Assembly: GCA_902773165.1 (NCBI GenBank)
Contig: CACYDO010000200.1
Coordinates: 1-8,559, forward strand
DNA length: 8,559 nucleotides
Direction: 5' to 3'
Origin: an uncultured Ruminococcus sp.
GTDB taxonomy: Bacteria; Bacillota; Clostridia; Oscillospirales; Acutalibacteraceae
Made by a program: the position numbers and the translations under genes. This document shows, piece by piece, positions 1 to 7,041 of this stretch. Each line of letters starts with the position of its first letter. The stretch's first letter is position 1. The notes under the pieces are model-generated. The model did not search any database and was not told the origin of the DNA. It saw nothing but the letters and a program-made list of their open reading frames with translations.

Positions 1-108
1 AGTTCCACCGGGCTAGCGCCCGGAAGCAGTTCCACCGGGCTAGCGCCCGGAAGCAGTTCCACCGGGCTAGCGCCCGGAAGCAGTTCCGCCGGGCAGGCGC
101 CCGGAGGC
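1..108. repeat. 27-bp tandem array of hairpin units (4 units visible)
   Basis: Four contiguous 27-bp units occupy 1-27, 28-54, 55-81 and 82-108. The first three are identical; the fourth differs at several positions. Each unit is AGTTCC(A/G), then a perfect 6-bp stem CCGGGC / GCCCGG around a 4-base loop (TAGC in units 1-3, AGGC in unit 4), then (A/G)(A/G)GC. A partial fifth unit (AGTTCCG, 109-115) runs into a longer conserved block. The array touches base 1, so the true copy number is unknown. On the minus strand it lies downstream of truA and would form a row of GC-rich hairpins in any read-through transcript, but no U-tract follows them, so they are not classic intrinsic terminators. There are no spacers between units, so this is not CRISPR. 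Confidence 0.95.
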
Positions 109-151
109 AGTTCCGATTTTACTTTGCAGTAACGGTAAATTGGTCTCCGCG
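105..151 (+). repeat. Dispersed repeat, left copy: hairpin tail block
   Basis: Directly after the last hairpin of the array comes AGGCAGTTCCG, TTTTACTTTG, GTAAC, AAA and TGGTCTCC, separated by short variable bases. The same blocks occur in the same order and nearly the same spacing at 8291-8335: about 37 of 45 positions match with one 1-nt length difference, counted by eye. A more diverged relative lies on the minus strand at 3628-3685. The 1-nt length difference shifts every reading frame between the two close copies, so conservation is at the nucleic-acid level and not of a peptide. Function is unknown. Confidence 0.8.
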
Positions 152-178
152 TTTTGAAATCTGGTTGGATTTAAACTT

Positions 179-949
179 TTAATAAATGACTTTATTGAGA
201 TACAAGCCGCAGGCAGGCGCTGTAGGACCTGCAAGCTGCCTGTTTTTTCCTTCGATTATCCCTGGGATATCGTCGGGCGAAATTTTCCTTTGAGCTACCC
301 TAAGCAGCGTTCCGGTCATTATGCGAACCATATTGTATAAAAATCCGTCGGCTTCTACTGTAAATGTTACCATATCACCACTGCGCTCAACTTCAGACAA
401 ATAAACCGTTCTGCGCATATCTCCAGGACGTCTGTTGTCGAGCGTACAGAATGAAGTAAAATCATGCGTACCGAGATAATGCTTCGCCGCGCTGTTAAGC
501 AAATTTTCGTCAAAATCGCGGTATCTGTAATGAAGCGCATAGCCGTTCAAAAACGGATTTCTGACCTCATTGTTCCATATCTTATAAATATACTGCTTTT
601 TCTTGCAGTCATATCTGGGGTGAAAATCGAGCGGCATATCCTCACAGGCGACAACAGCGATCGTTTCCGGAAGATGATTATTAAGTGCCGCTTTCAGGCG
701 CATACACGGTATCGGGTGAGATGTTTTCAGACCAATGCAGTACATATTTGCGTGTACTCCCGTATCTGTTCTGCTGCAACCCTTGATATCTATGTCGTCG
801 CCTATTATTTTTACAAGGGCATTCTGAAACGTTTCCTGAACGCTTACTGCGTTTTTCTGGATCTGCCACCCGTGAAACGCCCTTCCGTCGTACATAATAG
901 TTATTTTTACATTCCTGTTCGGACTGTCGCCGGCAGATAAATGCTGCAT
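179..949 (-). CDS. truA: tRNA pseudouridine(38-40) synthase TruA
   Basis: TruA isomerises uridines 38, 39 and 40 in the anticodon arm of many tRNAs in the cytoplasm. The family active-site motif RTDTGVHA is at about residues 60-67, with the catalytic aspartate at residue 62. The N-terminal strand with YDG..FHGWQ and the C-terminal stretch FLYNMVRIMTGTL, which closes the second half of the fold, are both intact. I chose the ATG at 949 because AGGAGT lies 6 nt upstream (956-961). This gives 256 aa, normal for TruA. The upstream ATG at 976 would add nine residues, and the ATG at 895 would remove the first conserved strand. The start lies 43 nt inside ecfT, so the two are probably co-translated. 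Placement after ecfA1A2T is the usual Firmicutes arrangement. It is the last gene before the hairpin array. Confidence 0.96.
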   Translation of the reverse strand: MQHLSAGDSPNRNVKITIMYDGRAFHGWQIQKNAVSVQETFQNALVKIIGDDIDIKGCSRTDTGVHANMYCIGLKTSHPIPCMRLKAALNNHLPETIAVVACEDMPLDFHPRYDCKKKQYIYKIWNNEVRNPFLNGYALHYRYRDFDENLLNSAAKHYLGTHDFTSFCTLDNRRPGDMRRTVYLSEVERSGDMVTFTVEADGFLYNMVRIMTGTLLRVAQRKISPDDIPGIIEGKNRQLAGPTAPACGLYLNKVIY

Positions 950-1731
950 ATGATCACTCCTGCAAAAATCAGACATGAAGCGCCAAGCGCAAGATAATCT
1001 TTTTTGGAATATTTAAGCACCCTCATTCTGGTGCGCCCTTCTCCGCCGTGGTAGCAGCGGCTTTCCATCGCCATAGCAAGATCAAACGCACGGCGAAACG
1101 CCGAAACGAAAAGAGGAACGAGGATAGGGATAAGCGCTTTGAGCCTTGTAATGAAATTACCGCTCTCAAAGTCTGCTCCTCTTGCCTTCTGCGCGCTCAT
1201 GATCTTGTCAGTTTCTTCAAGCAGCGTGGGAATGAACCTCAGCGCTATCGTCATCATCATAGCGATCTCATGAACCTGAATATGAAAAACGGACAGCGGC
1301 TTTAGCAGTCGTTCTATGCCGTCAGTCAGATCGGTCGGCGACGTTGTATACGTAAGCACTGCGCTTATCAGCACGAGCGCGATTATTCTTACTGCAATAA
1401 ATATAGCTGTATTGATACCGGACTGCGTTATTTTCAAGAAACGCCACTGCCACAAAGGGTCGCCCGTACCGTAAAACAGATTAAGACACGCTGTAAACAG
1501 CACGATAAAAATAATTGCCTTAATACTTTTAAAATACATCTTCGGCGAAACGCCCGAAATGCAAATAACGGCAAAGACAGCCGCCGCCATGATACCCAGC
1601 GAAACAAAATTTCGTGCGGCGAAAATGAAAACTATAAAAAACGTAAGGAGAATGATCTTCATTCGCGGATCAAGCTTATGTACAAAGGATTTTCCGGGGA
1701 AATACTGACCGAGAGTAATATCTTTAATCAT
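907..1731 (-). CDS. ecfT: ECF transporter transmembrane subunit EcfT
   Basis: EcfT is the membrane scaffold of group II energy-coupling-factor importers. It couples the EcfA1/EcfA2 ATPases to interchangeable substrate-binding S components. The 274-aa protein has hydrophobic segments at about 25-59 (likely two helices), 70-88, 105-127 and 246-266. It has the long cytoplasmic coupling region, with a first Ala-Arg-Gly motif in QKARGAD (about 181-187) and a second in AMESRCYHGGEGRT (about 221-234). The second motif departs from the textbook Ala-Arg-Gly (here Ser-Arg-Cys), but the arginine that docks on the ATPase is kept. The start overlaps the ecfA2 stop as ATGA, and AGGAGGGG lies 5 nt upstream, so translation is likely coupled. 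No S component is encoded here, as expected for a shared module. Confidence 0.95.
   Translation of the reverse strand: MIKDITLGQYFPGKSFVHKLDPRMKIILLTFFIVFIFAARNFVSLGIMAAAVFAVICISGVSPKMYFKSIKAIIFIVLFTACLNLFYGTGDPLWQWRFLKITQSGINTAIFIAVRIIALVLISAVLTYTTSPTDLTDGIERLLKPLSVFHIQVHEIAMMMTIALRFIPTLLEETDKIMSAQKARGADFESGNFITRLKALIPILVPLFVSAFRRAFDLAMAMESRCYHGGEGRTRMRVLKYSKKDYLALGASCLIFAGVIICSIYLPATVRTGM
956..961 (-). promoter_or_regulatory. Shine-Dalgarno deciding the truA start
   Basis: AGGAGT on the minus strand, 6 nt before the ATG at 949 and inside the 3' end of ecfT. It supports the internal start over the longer open frame beginning at 976. Confidence 0.75.
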
Positions 1732-2621
1732 CTTTTCCCCTCCTTTTTTGCTGCTGCCGCCGGAACTCTGCTGTCTTTTCGCAGCTTCATTATTTCCATT
1801 ACAGCCTGTTCAACCGAATAAACATCGGTAGAAACCTTATATCCGCTTTTTGCAAGCCCGATCATAATTTTCGTGATCTGCGGAATTTGCAGACCTATTT
1901 TTTCGATATCCTCGCCCTTTGAGAAAATATTTCTGACTGTATCGAAAGCATATTTATTCCCGTGATCCATAACGAGAATTTTATCGGCAATTCTTGAAAT
2001 ATCCTCCATGCTGTGAGAAACGAGAAGAACCGTATTTCCCTTAGTCTTATGATACGCAGCGATCTGCGTAAGAAGAACATCTCTGCCCTTCGGATCAAGT
2101 CCTGCGGTAGGCTCGTCTAAGATAAGAATTTCGGGATCCATCGCGATAACGCCGGCGATAGCCGCTCTGCGTTTTTCTCCGCCCGACAATTCAAACGGAG
2201 ATTTTTTCAGCAGCTCTGGTTTTAGCGCAGTAAAGCGCGCGGCGTCCTCAACGCGTTTTTTTATTTCATCGCTGTCAAGCCCCATATTTTTCGGACCGTA
2301 GGCGATATCCTTTTCGACTGTTTCTTCAAAAAGCTGATATTCGGGATATTGAAAAACCATGCCTACGCGAAAGCGAACCTTGCGTATCTGCTTAGGTTTT
2401 TCCCAGATATCCCGTCCGTCAAGAAGCACCTGACCCTCGGTCGGGCGAATAAGACCGTTCAGCATTTGTATCAGTGTAGATTTCCCGGAGCCGGTGTGAC
2501 CTATTATACCGATAAATTCGCCCTTTTCTATATTAAGAGAAACGTCGTTTACCGCTTTTTTTTCAAATGCGGTATTAACTCCATAAGTAAACGAAAGATT
2601 TTTTAGTTCCAATAATGACAT
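1728..2621 (-). CDS. ecfA2: ECF transporter ATP-binding subunit EcfA2
   Basis: Second ATPase of the shared ECF vitamin/metal importer module. It pairs with EcfA1 under EcfT on the cytoplasmic face. All ABC motifs are present in 297 aa: Walker A GHTGSGKST (41-49), Q-loop in FQYPEYQLFEETV (Q91), signature LSGGE (145-149), Walker B ILILDEPTAGLDP (catalytic E170), and H-loop SHSMED (H203). FQYPE.QLFEETV is typical of EcfA2 and not EcfA1, which together with second position supports the assignment. A strong Shine-Dalgarno GGGGGTGAT (2629-2637), extended towards the 16S tail, lies 7 nt before the ATG. The gap to ecfA1 is 22 nt. The C-terminal region after about residue 225 is the family extension and ends in a basic Lys/Arg tail. 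Confidence 0.95.
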   Translation of the reverse strand: MSLLELKNLSFTYGVNTAFEKKAVNDVSLNIEKGEFIGIIGHTGSGKSTLIQMLNGLIRPTEGQVLLDGRDIWEKPKQIRKVRFRVGMVFQYPEYQLFEETVEKDIAYGPKNMGLDSDEIKKRVEDAARFTALKPELLKKSPFELSGGEKRRAAIAGVIAMDPEILILDEPTAGLDPKGRDVLLTQIAAYHKTKGNTVLLVSHSMEDISRIADKILVMDHGNKYAFDTVRNIFSKGEDIEKIGLQIPQITKIMIGLAKSGYKVSTDVYSVEQAVMEIMKLRKDSRVPAAAAKKEGKR

Positions 2622-2643
2622 TTATGCGATCACCCCCGGCAGA

Positions 2644-3489
2644 TCAGCTTAGCGCTTTGATAACAGCGCTTATGCACTCCGTTTCGTTGAGAGGTGTTCC
2701 CTCTATCTTCATTCCGCTTGAAGAAAGCCTGTAAGCAAGCTCTGTTGCCTGAGGAACATCAAGGCTATGGCACTTTAAAAACTCCACCTCGGAAAAGACC
2801 TTTTTTGGAGCGCCGTCTCTAATGATCCTGCCGTCATCAAGAACGATCACCCTGTCCGCCTGAACTGCCTCGTCCATATAGTGCGTAATGAGAATGATCG
2901 TAATTTTCTTCTCACGATTAAGCTTTATAACGGTATCCATGACCTCTTTTCTGCCCTGCGGATCAAGCATTGCCGTAGGCTCGTCGAGAACGATGCATTC
3001 CGGCTCCATTGCTATTATTCCGGCAATGGCAACGCGCTGCTTCTGTCCGCCCGAAAGCTTATGGGGCGCGTGCGCTCTGAACTCGTACATATCTACGGAT
3101 TTAAGCGCGCTGTCTACCCTCTGCCTGATCTGTTCGGGAGGGATACCGAGATTTTCCGGCCCGAAAGCAACGTCTTCCTCGACGATGCTTGCAACGAGCT
3201 GATTATCGGGATTTTGCAGCACAAGACCGACGCTTTTTCTGACGTCGAGAATGGTGCTTTCTTCCTTTGTATTCAAGCCGTTTACAACGATATCTCCGCT
3301 TTCAGGCTCTAATATTCCGTTAAACATTTTTGCAAGCGTAGATTTACCCGATCCGTTGTGACCGAGAAGCGCAACAAAGCTCCCCTTTTCTATCTCAAAG
3401 GAGATATCCTTAAGAACCGTTTTCGGCTCTTCGCCCTCCTCCGCCGCGTCATACGCAAAAACGACATTTTTTACTTCTATAAATTTCAT
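2644..3489 (-). CDS. ecfA1: ECF transporter ATP-binding subunit EcfA1
   Basis: First ATPase of the ECF module. In 281 aa (normal length) it has Walker A GHNGSGKST (43-51), Q-loop in VLQNPDNQLV (Q92), signature LSGGQ (145-149), Walker B CIVLDEPTAMLDP (E170) and H-loop THYMDEA (H203). The LQNPDNQ.V wording and first position in the operon favour EcfA1. Unlike its neighbours it lacks a convincing Shine-Dalgarno: only AGAAG about 8 nt before the ATG. The preceding base is the last base of a TAG that ends a 52-codon open frame (3490-3648), so translation could be coupled to that frame. The 180-nt gap separating it from the methyltransferase contains a repeat element, so how this half of the cluster gets its transcription is unclear. 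Confidence 0.95.
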   Translation of the reverse strand: MKFIEVKNVVFAYDAAEEGEEPKTVLKDISFEIEKGSFVALLGHNGSGKSTLAKMFNGILEPESGDIVVNGLNTKEESTILDVRKSVGLVLQNPDNQLVASIVEEDVAFGPENLGIPPEQIRQRVDSALKSVDMYEFRAHAPHKLSGGQKQRVAIAGIIAMEPECIVLDEPTAMLDPQGRKEVMDTVIKLNREKKITIILITHYMDEAVQADRVIVLDDGRIIRDGAPKKVFSEVEFLKCHSLDVPQATELAYRLSSSGMKIEGTPLNETECISAVIKALS

Positions 3490-3648
3490 CTAATCATCTT
3501 CTTTCGGGCAAACACGGTTGTAGAGTGGGGCATGGGGAAAGTGGAATGCGGAACTTATTGCTTCGGCAACCGAATAATCGTAAAAAACTACTCCTCTAAA
3601 ACTTGCTATACCTGCAAAAGCACATGGCGCGGAGACTAAGTTCAGCAT
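3490..3648 (-). CDS. Possible 52-aa small ORF abutting ecfA1 (uncertain)
   Basis: An uninterrupted ATG-to-TAG frame of 52 codons fills most of the methyltransferase-ecfA1 gap, and its TAG touches the ecfA1 ATG with no base between. The peptide starts MLNLVSAPCAFAGI, has YDYSVAEA in the middle and ends NRVCPKEDD. I recognise no domain. There is no clear Shine-Dalgarno; GGGCGAG 7 nt upstream is at best weak. Its first codons overlap the repeat copy at 3628-3685. It may therefore be repeat-derived DNA that happens to be open, a leader peptide coupled to ecfA1, or a true microprotein. The composition gives no signal peptide or membrane segment. I favour repeat-derived. Confidence 0.25.
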   Translation of the reverse strand: MLNLVSAPCAFAGIASFRGVVFYDYSVAEAISSAFHFPHAPLYNRVCPKEDD

Positions 3649-3685
3649 ACTAAATCTCGCCCGGAACTGTCAGCGGCGACTCGCC
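3628..3685 (-). repeat. Dispersed repeat, internal diverged copy
   Basis: Read on the minus strand, this has GGCG-AGT-CGCC (hairpin, 3685 to 3675), GCTGA, CAGTTCCGG (3669 to 3661) and, after about 24 nt, GTCTCCGCG (3636 to 3628). The right copy has GGCG-TGT-CGCC, a short link, CAGTTCCGG and GTCTCC in the same order. The left copy has CAGTTCCG and the same GTCTCCGCG ending. The middle section is poorly conserved. The hairpin part coincides with the last five codons and stop of the methyltransferase, and CAGTTCC begins at the base after its TGA. Confidence 0.55.
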
Positions 3686-4539
3686 TCCCATATAACTGTT
3701 GAGCCGCAGGGCAGTATCAACCCCGTGTCTGTTGCCTTTAATCCAATCTCATCGGCGAAAACACTGCCGCCGTGTTTTTTGGCGATCGTTACGCTCAACA
3801 AATACTGCATTACAGATGGCGAAAGCCCTGCCGTGTACGAATTTAGTATAAAGAAAACAGCGTCGTCGCTCAGAAGCTCCGAACAAAGCTCTATAAACGG
3901 AAACAACTGTTCTTCCAGCTTCCAGATCTCTCCGCCCGGTCCTCTGCCATATGACGGCGGATCCATTATGATTCCGTCATACTTATTGCCGCGCCTGATC
4001 TCTCTTTTTACAAATTTCACGCAGTCGTCCACTATCCACCGTACAGGGCGATCGGCAAGGTTCGACAAAGCGGCGTTTTCCTTAGCCCACTGCACCATGC
4101 CCTTAGACGCGTCTACGTGGCAGACCTTAGCGCCTGCGTTCAGGCAGGCAAGCGTAGCGCCGCCCGTATAAGCAAAGAGGTTAAGGATATTCAGCTGCCT
4201 TTTTTCATTCTTTATTTTTTCCGACGCATACTCCCAGTTTATCGCCTGCTCGGGAAATATGCCTGTGTGCTTAAAGCCCATAGGCTTCACGCCAAAGGTA
4301 ATATCTCCGTAACCAACGTGCCAGACGTCCGGCAGCTTTTTGTAAACCGTCCAGCTTCCGCCGCCGGACTTGGAGCGAATGTACCTCGCGTGAGCGTTCT
4401 TCCAGCGAGGATCGCTTTTTTCTGTTGTCCAGATGATCTGCGGATCGGGTCGGATAAGTATCTTATCGCCCCAGCGCTCAAGGCGCTCTCCTGCGCACGT
4501 ATCTATAAGCTCGTATTCTTTCCAAACAGCTTCTCTCAT
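3670..4539 (-). CDS. Class I SAM-dependent methyltransferase (RlmI/RlmK-like, COG1092 type)
   Basis: Predicted cytoplasmic methyltransferase related to 23S rRNA methyltransferases of the RlmI/RlmK group, 289 aa. The SAM-binding core begins with motif I in NILNLFAYTGGAT (117-129), followed by the acidic strand end CHVDASKG (140-147). The catalytic-region motif IV is MDPPSYGRG (192-200), the form used by this rRNA methyltransferase group. The N-terminal 100 residues are the group's RNA-interaction domain; there is no room for the PUA domain of E. coli RlmI. The target base cannot be read from sequence. It starts 5 nt after glmM stops and has only a weak upstream purine run, suggesting coupling. 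The last five codons (EASRR) overlap a hairpin belonging to a repeat element, so the C-terminus may have been altered by that insertion. Confidence 0.85.
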   Translation of the reverse strand: MREAVWKEYELIDTCAGERLERWGDKILIRPDPQIIWTTEKSDPRWKNAHARYIRSKSGGGSWTVYKKLPDVWHVGYGDITFGVKPMGFKHTGIFPEQAINWEYASEKIKNEKRQLNILNLFAYTGGATLACLNAGAKVCHVDASKGMVQWAKENAALSNLADRPVRWIVDDCVKFVKREIRRGNKYDGIIMDPPSYGRGPGGEIWKLEEQLFPFIELCSELLSDDAVFFILNSYTAGLSPSVMQYLLSVTIAKKHGGSVFADEIGLKATDTGLILPCGSTVIWEASRR

Positions 4540-4544
4540 AACGA

Positions 4545-5897
4545 TCAGCCGAGCCTTTCTTTGATAAGATCTGCAATATTGTTGGCATGATCGGTGATCT
4601 CTCCGATATCCTCGCCTTCAAGCATTACGCGGATAAGCGGCTCTGTTCCGGAAGGTCTTACAAGAACTCTTCCTCTGCCGCCAAGCTCATTTTCAACCTT
4701 CTCAACTGCTTCTTTGATAACAGCGTCCGAGGAATACTCAGATTTCTTCGCAGTTGAAACGGTAACGTTTACAAGCACCTGCGGAAAACGCTTCATGATC
4801 GAAGCAAGCTGTGACAGGCTCTTGTTCTTACTGTGCATTATACTAAGCAGCTGGATCGCCGTAAGCTGCCCGTCGCCTGTTGTGCCGTGTTCCAGAAATA
4901 TTACGTGACCCGACTGCTCGCCGCCAATGCAGTAACCGTTTTTCAGCATACTTTCAAGAACGTATCTGTCGCCCACTGCCGTTGCTTCAAAGTTGATGTC
5001 ATTCTCAGCGCAGAACTTCGTGAATCCCATATTCGTCATAACAGTTCCGACTGCCGTATTATTTTTAAGAGCGCCCTTTTCTTTAAGGTGCTTTGAGCAG
5101 ATAGCAATAAGGAAATCGCCGTCTACAAGCTCGCCGTTTTCATCAACTGCAAGACATCTGTCAGCGTCGCCGTCAAAGGCAACACCACAGTCGGTTTTAT
5201 TATTCTTTACGAATTCCTGCAATATTTCAATATGCGTAGAACCGCATTTTTCATTTATATTTACACCGTCGGGAGCGCTGTTCATGATTATGCACTCAGC
5301 TCCAAGCCTATCAAAAAGCTTTCCTGCCGTAGCGCTTGCCGCGCCGTTTGAGCAGTCAACTGCGATTCTCAGACCCTTCAGATCACCGTCTACCGTTGAT
5401 ACGAGATGATCTACATATTCGTCAACAGCCTCGGGCATGAGCGAAACGCGTCCCAAGCCTGCGCCTGTCGGATTCGGATACGGCTCTGAATGATCGAGAA
5501 CAATCGCTTCGATCTCCTCCTCCAGTGCGTCGGGCAGCTTATAGCCCTCGGAATTGAATATTTTAATTCCGTTGAACTCAAAGGGATTATGCGACGCGGA
5601 AATCATAATTCCTGCGTCTGCCTTATGTTTCTTTACAAGATATGCCACAGCCGGAGTGGGAATAGCTCCCAGATGTACAACGTCTGCACCGACAGAGCAA
5701 AGTCCTGCCGTAAGAGCGCCTTCCAGCATATCAGAGGAAAGACGAGTATCCTTGCCGATCAGCACGGTAGGCTTCTTTCCGTGTTCTTCCTTTATCAAAA
5801 CCATAGCCGCCGCTTTTCCGATGCTCATTGCAAGCTCGCAAGTAAGCTCGGAATTCGCTACTCCGCGCGCGCCGTCTGTCCCAAATAATCTTCCCAT
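4545..5897 (-). CDS. glmM: Phosphoglucosamine mutase GlmM
   Basis: GlmM interconverts glucosamine-6-phosphate and glucosamine-1-phosphate, supplying UDP-GlcNAc for peptidoglycan. With the start at 5897 the protein is 450 aa, the family norm, and opens with the typical MGRLFGTDGARG. The phosphoserine loop ISASHNP has its active serine at residue 102, the metal-binding DGDADR is at 242-247, the sugar-binding GEQSGH at 326-331, and the phosphate-binding RPSGTEPLIRV at 414-424. No key residue is missing. An ATG at 5915 is in frame, but the GGAGG at 5909-5913 lies just inside it and serves the 5897 ATG, so I reject the longer form. It lies about 80 nt after ruvB and is followed within 5 nt by the methyltransferase. 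No glmS-type ribozyme or other leader structure was seen in the gap. Confidence 0.97.
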   Translation of the reverse strand: MGRLFGTDGARGVANSELTCELAMSIGKAAAMVLIKEEHGKKPTVLIGKDTRLSSDMLEGALTAGLCSVGADVVHLGAIPTPAVAYLVKKHKADAGIMISASHNPFEFNGIKIFNSEGYKLPDALEEEIEAIVLDHSEPYPNPTGAGLGRVSLMPEAVDEYVDHLVSTVDGDLKGLRIAVDCSNGAASATAGKLFDRLGAECIIMNSAPDGVNINEKCGSTHIEILQEFVKNNKTDCGVAFDGDADRCLAVDENGELVDGDFLIAICSKHLKEKGALKNNTAVGTVMTNMGFTKFCAENDINFEATAVGDRYVLESMLKNGYCIGGEQSGHVIFLEHGTTGDGQLTAIQLLSIMHSKNKSLSQLASIMKRFPQVLVNVTVSTAKKSEYSSDAVIKEAVEKVENELGGRGRVLVRPSGTEPLIRVMLEGEDIGEITDHANNIADLIKERLG

Positions 5898-5908
5898 AGT
5901 TACAGTTT

Positions 5909-5913
5909 CCTCC
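5909..5913 (-). promoter_or_regulatory. Shine-Dalgarno deciding the glmM start
   Basis: GGAGG followed by AAA, ending 11 nt before the ATG at 5897. It is immediately after the upstream in-frame ATG at 5915 and therefore argues against that ATG. Confidence 0.65.
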
Positions 5914-5940
5914 ATCTGAAATTGTGTGTATTAGTTCATT

Positions 5941-5969
5941 AATATACATACATATGCTTATTTTTGTAA
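5941..5969 (-). promoter_or_regulatory. Weak candidate promoter for glmM
   Basis: On the minus strand, TTACAA (5969 to 5964), a 17-nt spacer and TATATT (5946 to 5941) precede glmM in the A/T-rich ruvB-glmM gap. The -10 is good (5/6), the -35 poor (3/6). It could give glmM and the genes after it expression independent of the ruv promoter. The gap also fits simple read-through. Confidence 0.3.
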
Positions 5970-5979
5970 TTCAATGTCT

Positions 5980-7038
5980 TTATATATCGTCGGGAAAAAG
6001 CGTCGGCGAACCGGGCATAACTCCGTTCGGGTACGGCAGATTAAGATGACGGCACGCTGCATGCGTAACACACCTGCCGCGCGGAGTTCTGCTCAAAAAT
6101 CCGATCTGCATGAGATACGGCTCGTAAACGTCTTCTATCGTAACGGCTTCCTCGCCGATCGCCGCTGCAAGAGTTTCAAGTCCGACAGGACCGCCGTTAT
6201 AAAATTTAATTATTGCTTCGAGCATGCGCCTGTCGTTAGCGTCAAGCCCCAACTCGTCTATTTCAAGCTTATCGAGAGCAGAGCGCGCAATATCGCACGT
6301 AACAACGCCGTCTCCGATGACCTCGGCGAAATCTCTGACGCGGCGCAGAAGTCTGTTTGCTATTCGCGGAGTTCCGCGCGAACGCGAAGCAATCTCCAGA
6401 GCGCCGTCCTTGTCTATTGGTATTCCGAGGATACCGGCGCTGCGCGTTACTATCATAGCAAGCTGCTCGGGAGTATAAAGCTCTAATCGCAGCACAACAC
6501 CGAAACGGTCACGCAGCGGCGCGGTCAGCTGACCTGCCCTTGTCGTTGCGCCGACTAAAGTAAATTTCGGCAGCGGAAGATGGTAAGAAGCCGCCATCTG
6601 CCCTTTGCCGGTAATGATATCTATTGCAAAATCCTCCATAGAGGGGTAGAGAACCTCCTCCACCGCTCTTGAAATGCGGTGTATCTCGTCGATAAAGAGG
6701 ACGTCGCCCGTGCTGAGATTCGTAAGCAGAGCCGCAAGATCGCCGGGCTTTTCTATCGCAGGACCGGAAGTGATCCTGATATTGACGTTAAGCTCGTTTG
6801 CAATTATCTGCGACAGCGTCGTTTTTCCAAGACCGGGAGGACCGTAAAGAAGAACGTGGTCTAAGATCTCGCCGCGTTTTTTCGCAGCTTCAATGAAGAC
6901 GCTCAGATTTTCCTTAACTTTATCCTGCCCGATGTACTCGTCTAAGGTTTTCGGACGAAGCGGATTGTCTGTTCCCGAAATATCCTCGGCGATTTCCGAA
7001 GAAGATACGATCCTGTCTTCAAAATCCATTTCATCCAT
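5980..7038 (-). CDS. ruvB: Holliday junction branch migration helicase RuvB
   Basis: RuvB is the AAA+ hexameric motor that, loaded by RuvA, drives branch migration at Holliday junctions. The 352-aa protein carries Walker A GPPGLGKT (66-73), Walker B LFIDEIH (114-120), sensor 1 GATTRAG (163-169), the arginine-finger segment LRDRFG (175-180), and the sensor 2 region RGTPRIANRLLRR (221-233). A C-terminal winged-helix domain is at about 265-335, with the family motif GFLSRTPRGR (313-322). A short Pro/Gly-rich tail follows. AAGGGGG (7047-7053) lies 8 nt before the ATG, and the gap after ruvA is 3 nt. An in-frame ATG three codons later is an alternative start but is worse placed. Confidence 0.98.
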   Translation of the reverse strand: MDEMDFEDRIVSSSEIAEDISGTDNPLRPKTLDEYIGQDKVKENLSVFIEAAKKRGEILDHVLLYGPPGLGKTTLSQIIANELNVNIRITSGPAIEKPGDLAALLTNLSTGDVLFIDEIHRISRAVEEVLYPSMEDFAIDIITGKGQMAASYHLPLPKFTLVGATTRAGQLTAPLRDRFGVVLRLELYTPEQLAMIVTRSAGILGIPIDKDGALEIASRSRGTPRIANRLLRRVRDFAEVIGDGVVTCDIARSALDKLEIDELGLDANDRRMLEAIIKFYNGGPVGLETLAAAIGEEAVTIEDVYEPYLMQIGFLSRTPRGRCVTHAACRHLNLPYPNGVMPGSPTLFPDDI

Positions 7039-7041
7039 TCA

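Noticed and set aside
1..108. CRISPR array
   Set aside because: Units are contiguous with no variable spacers, and there is no cas gene nearby.
1..108. Intrinsic terminator of truA
   Set aside because: The stems are GC-rich, but no T-run follows on the minus strand, and the first stem is about 75 nt past the truA stop.
1..132. Plus-strand frame with a nine-residue repeat (SSTGLAPGS) ending at TAA 130-132, as if the end of a repetitive protein
   Set aside because: A 27-bp unit keeps frame automatically, a second plus frame is open too, and the related tail at 8292-8335 is shifted by 1 nt, so a peptide is not conserved.
3358..3639. 93-aa plus-strand open frame over the ecfA1 start and the gap
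   Set aside because: It is mostly antisense to the certain ecfA1 coding region and shows no recognisable domain.
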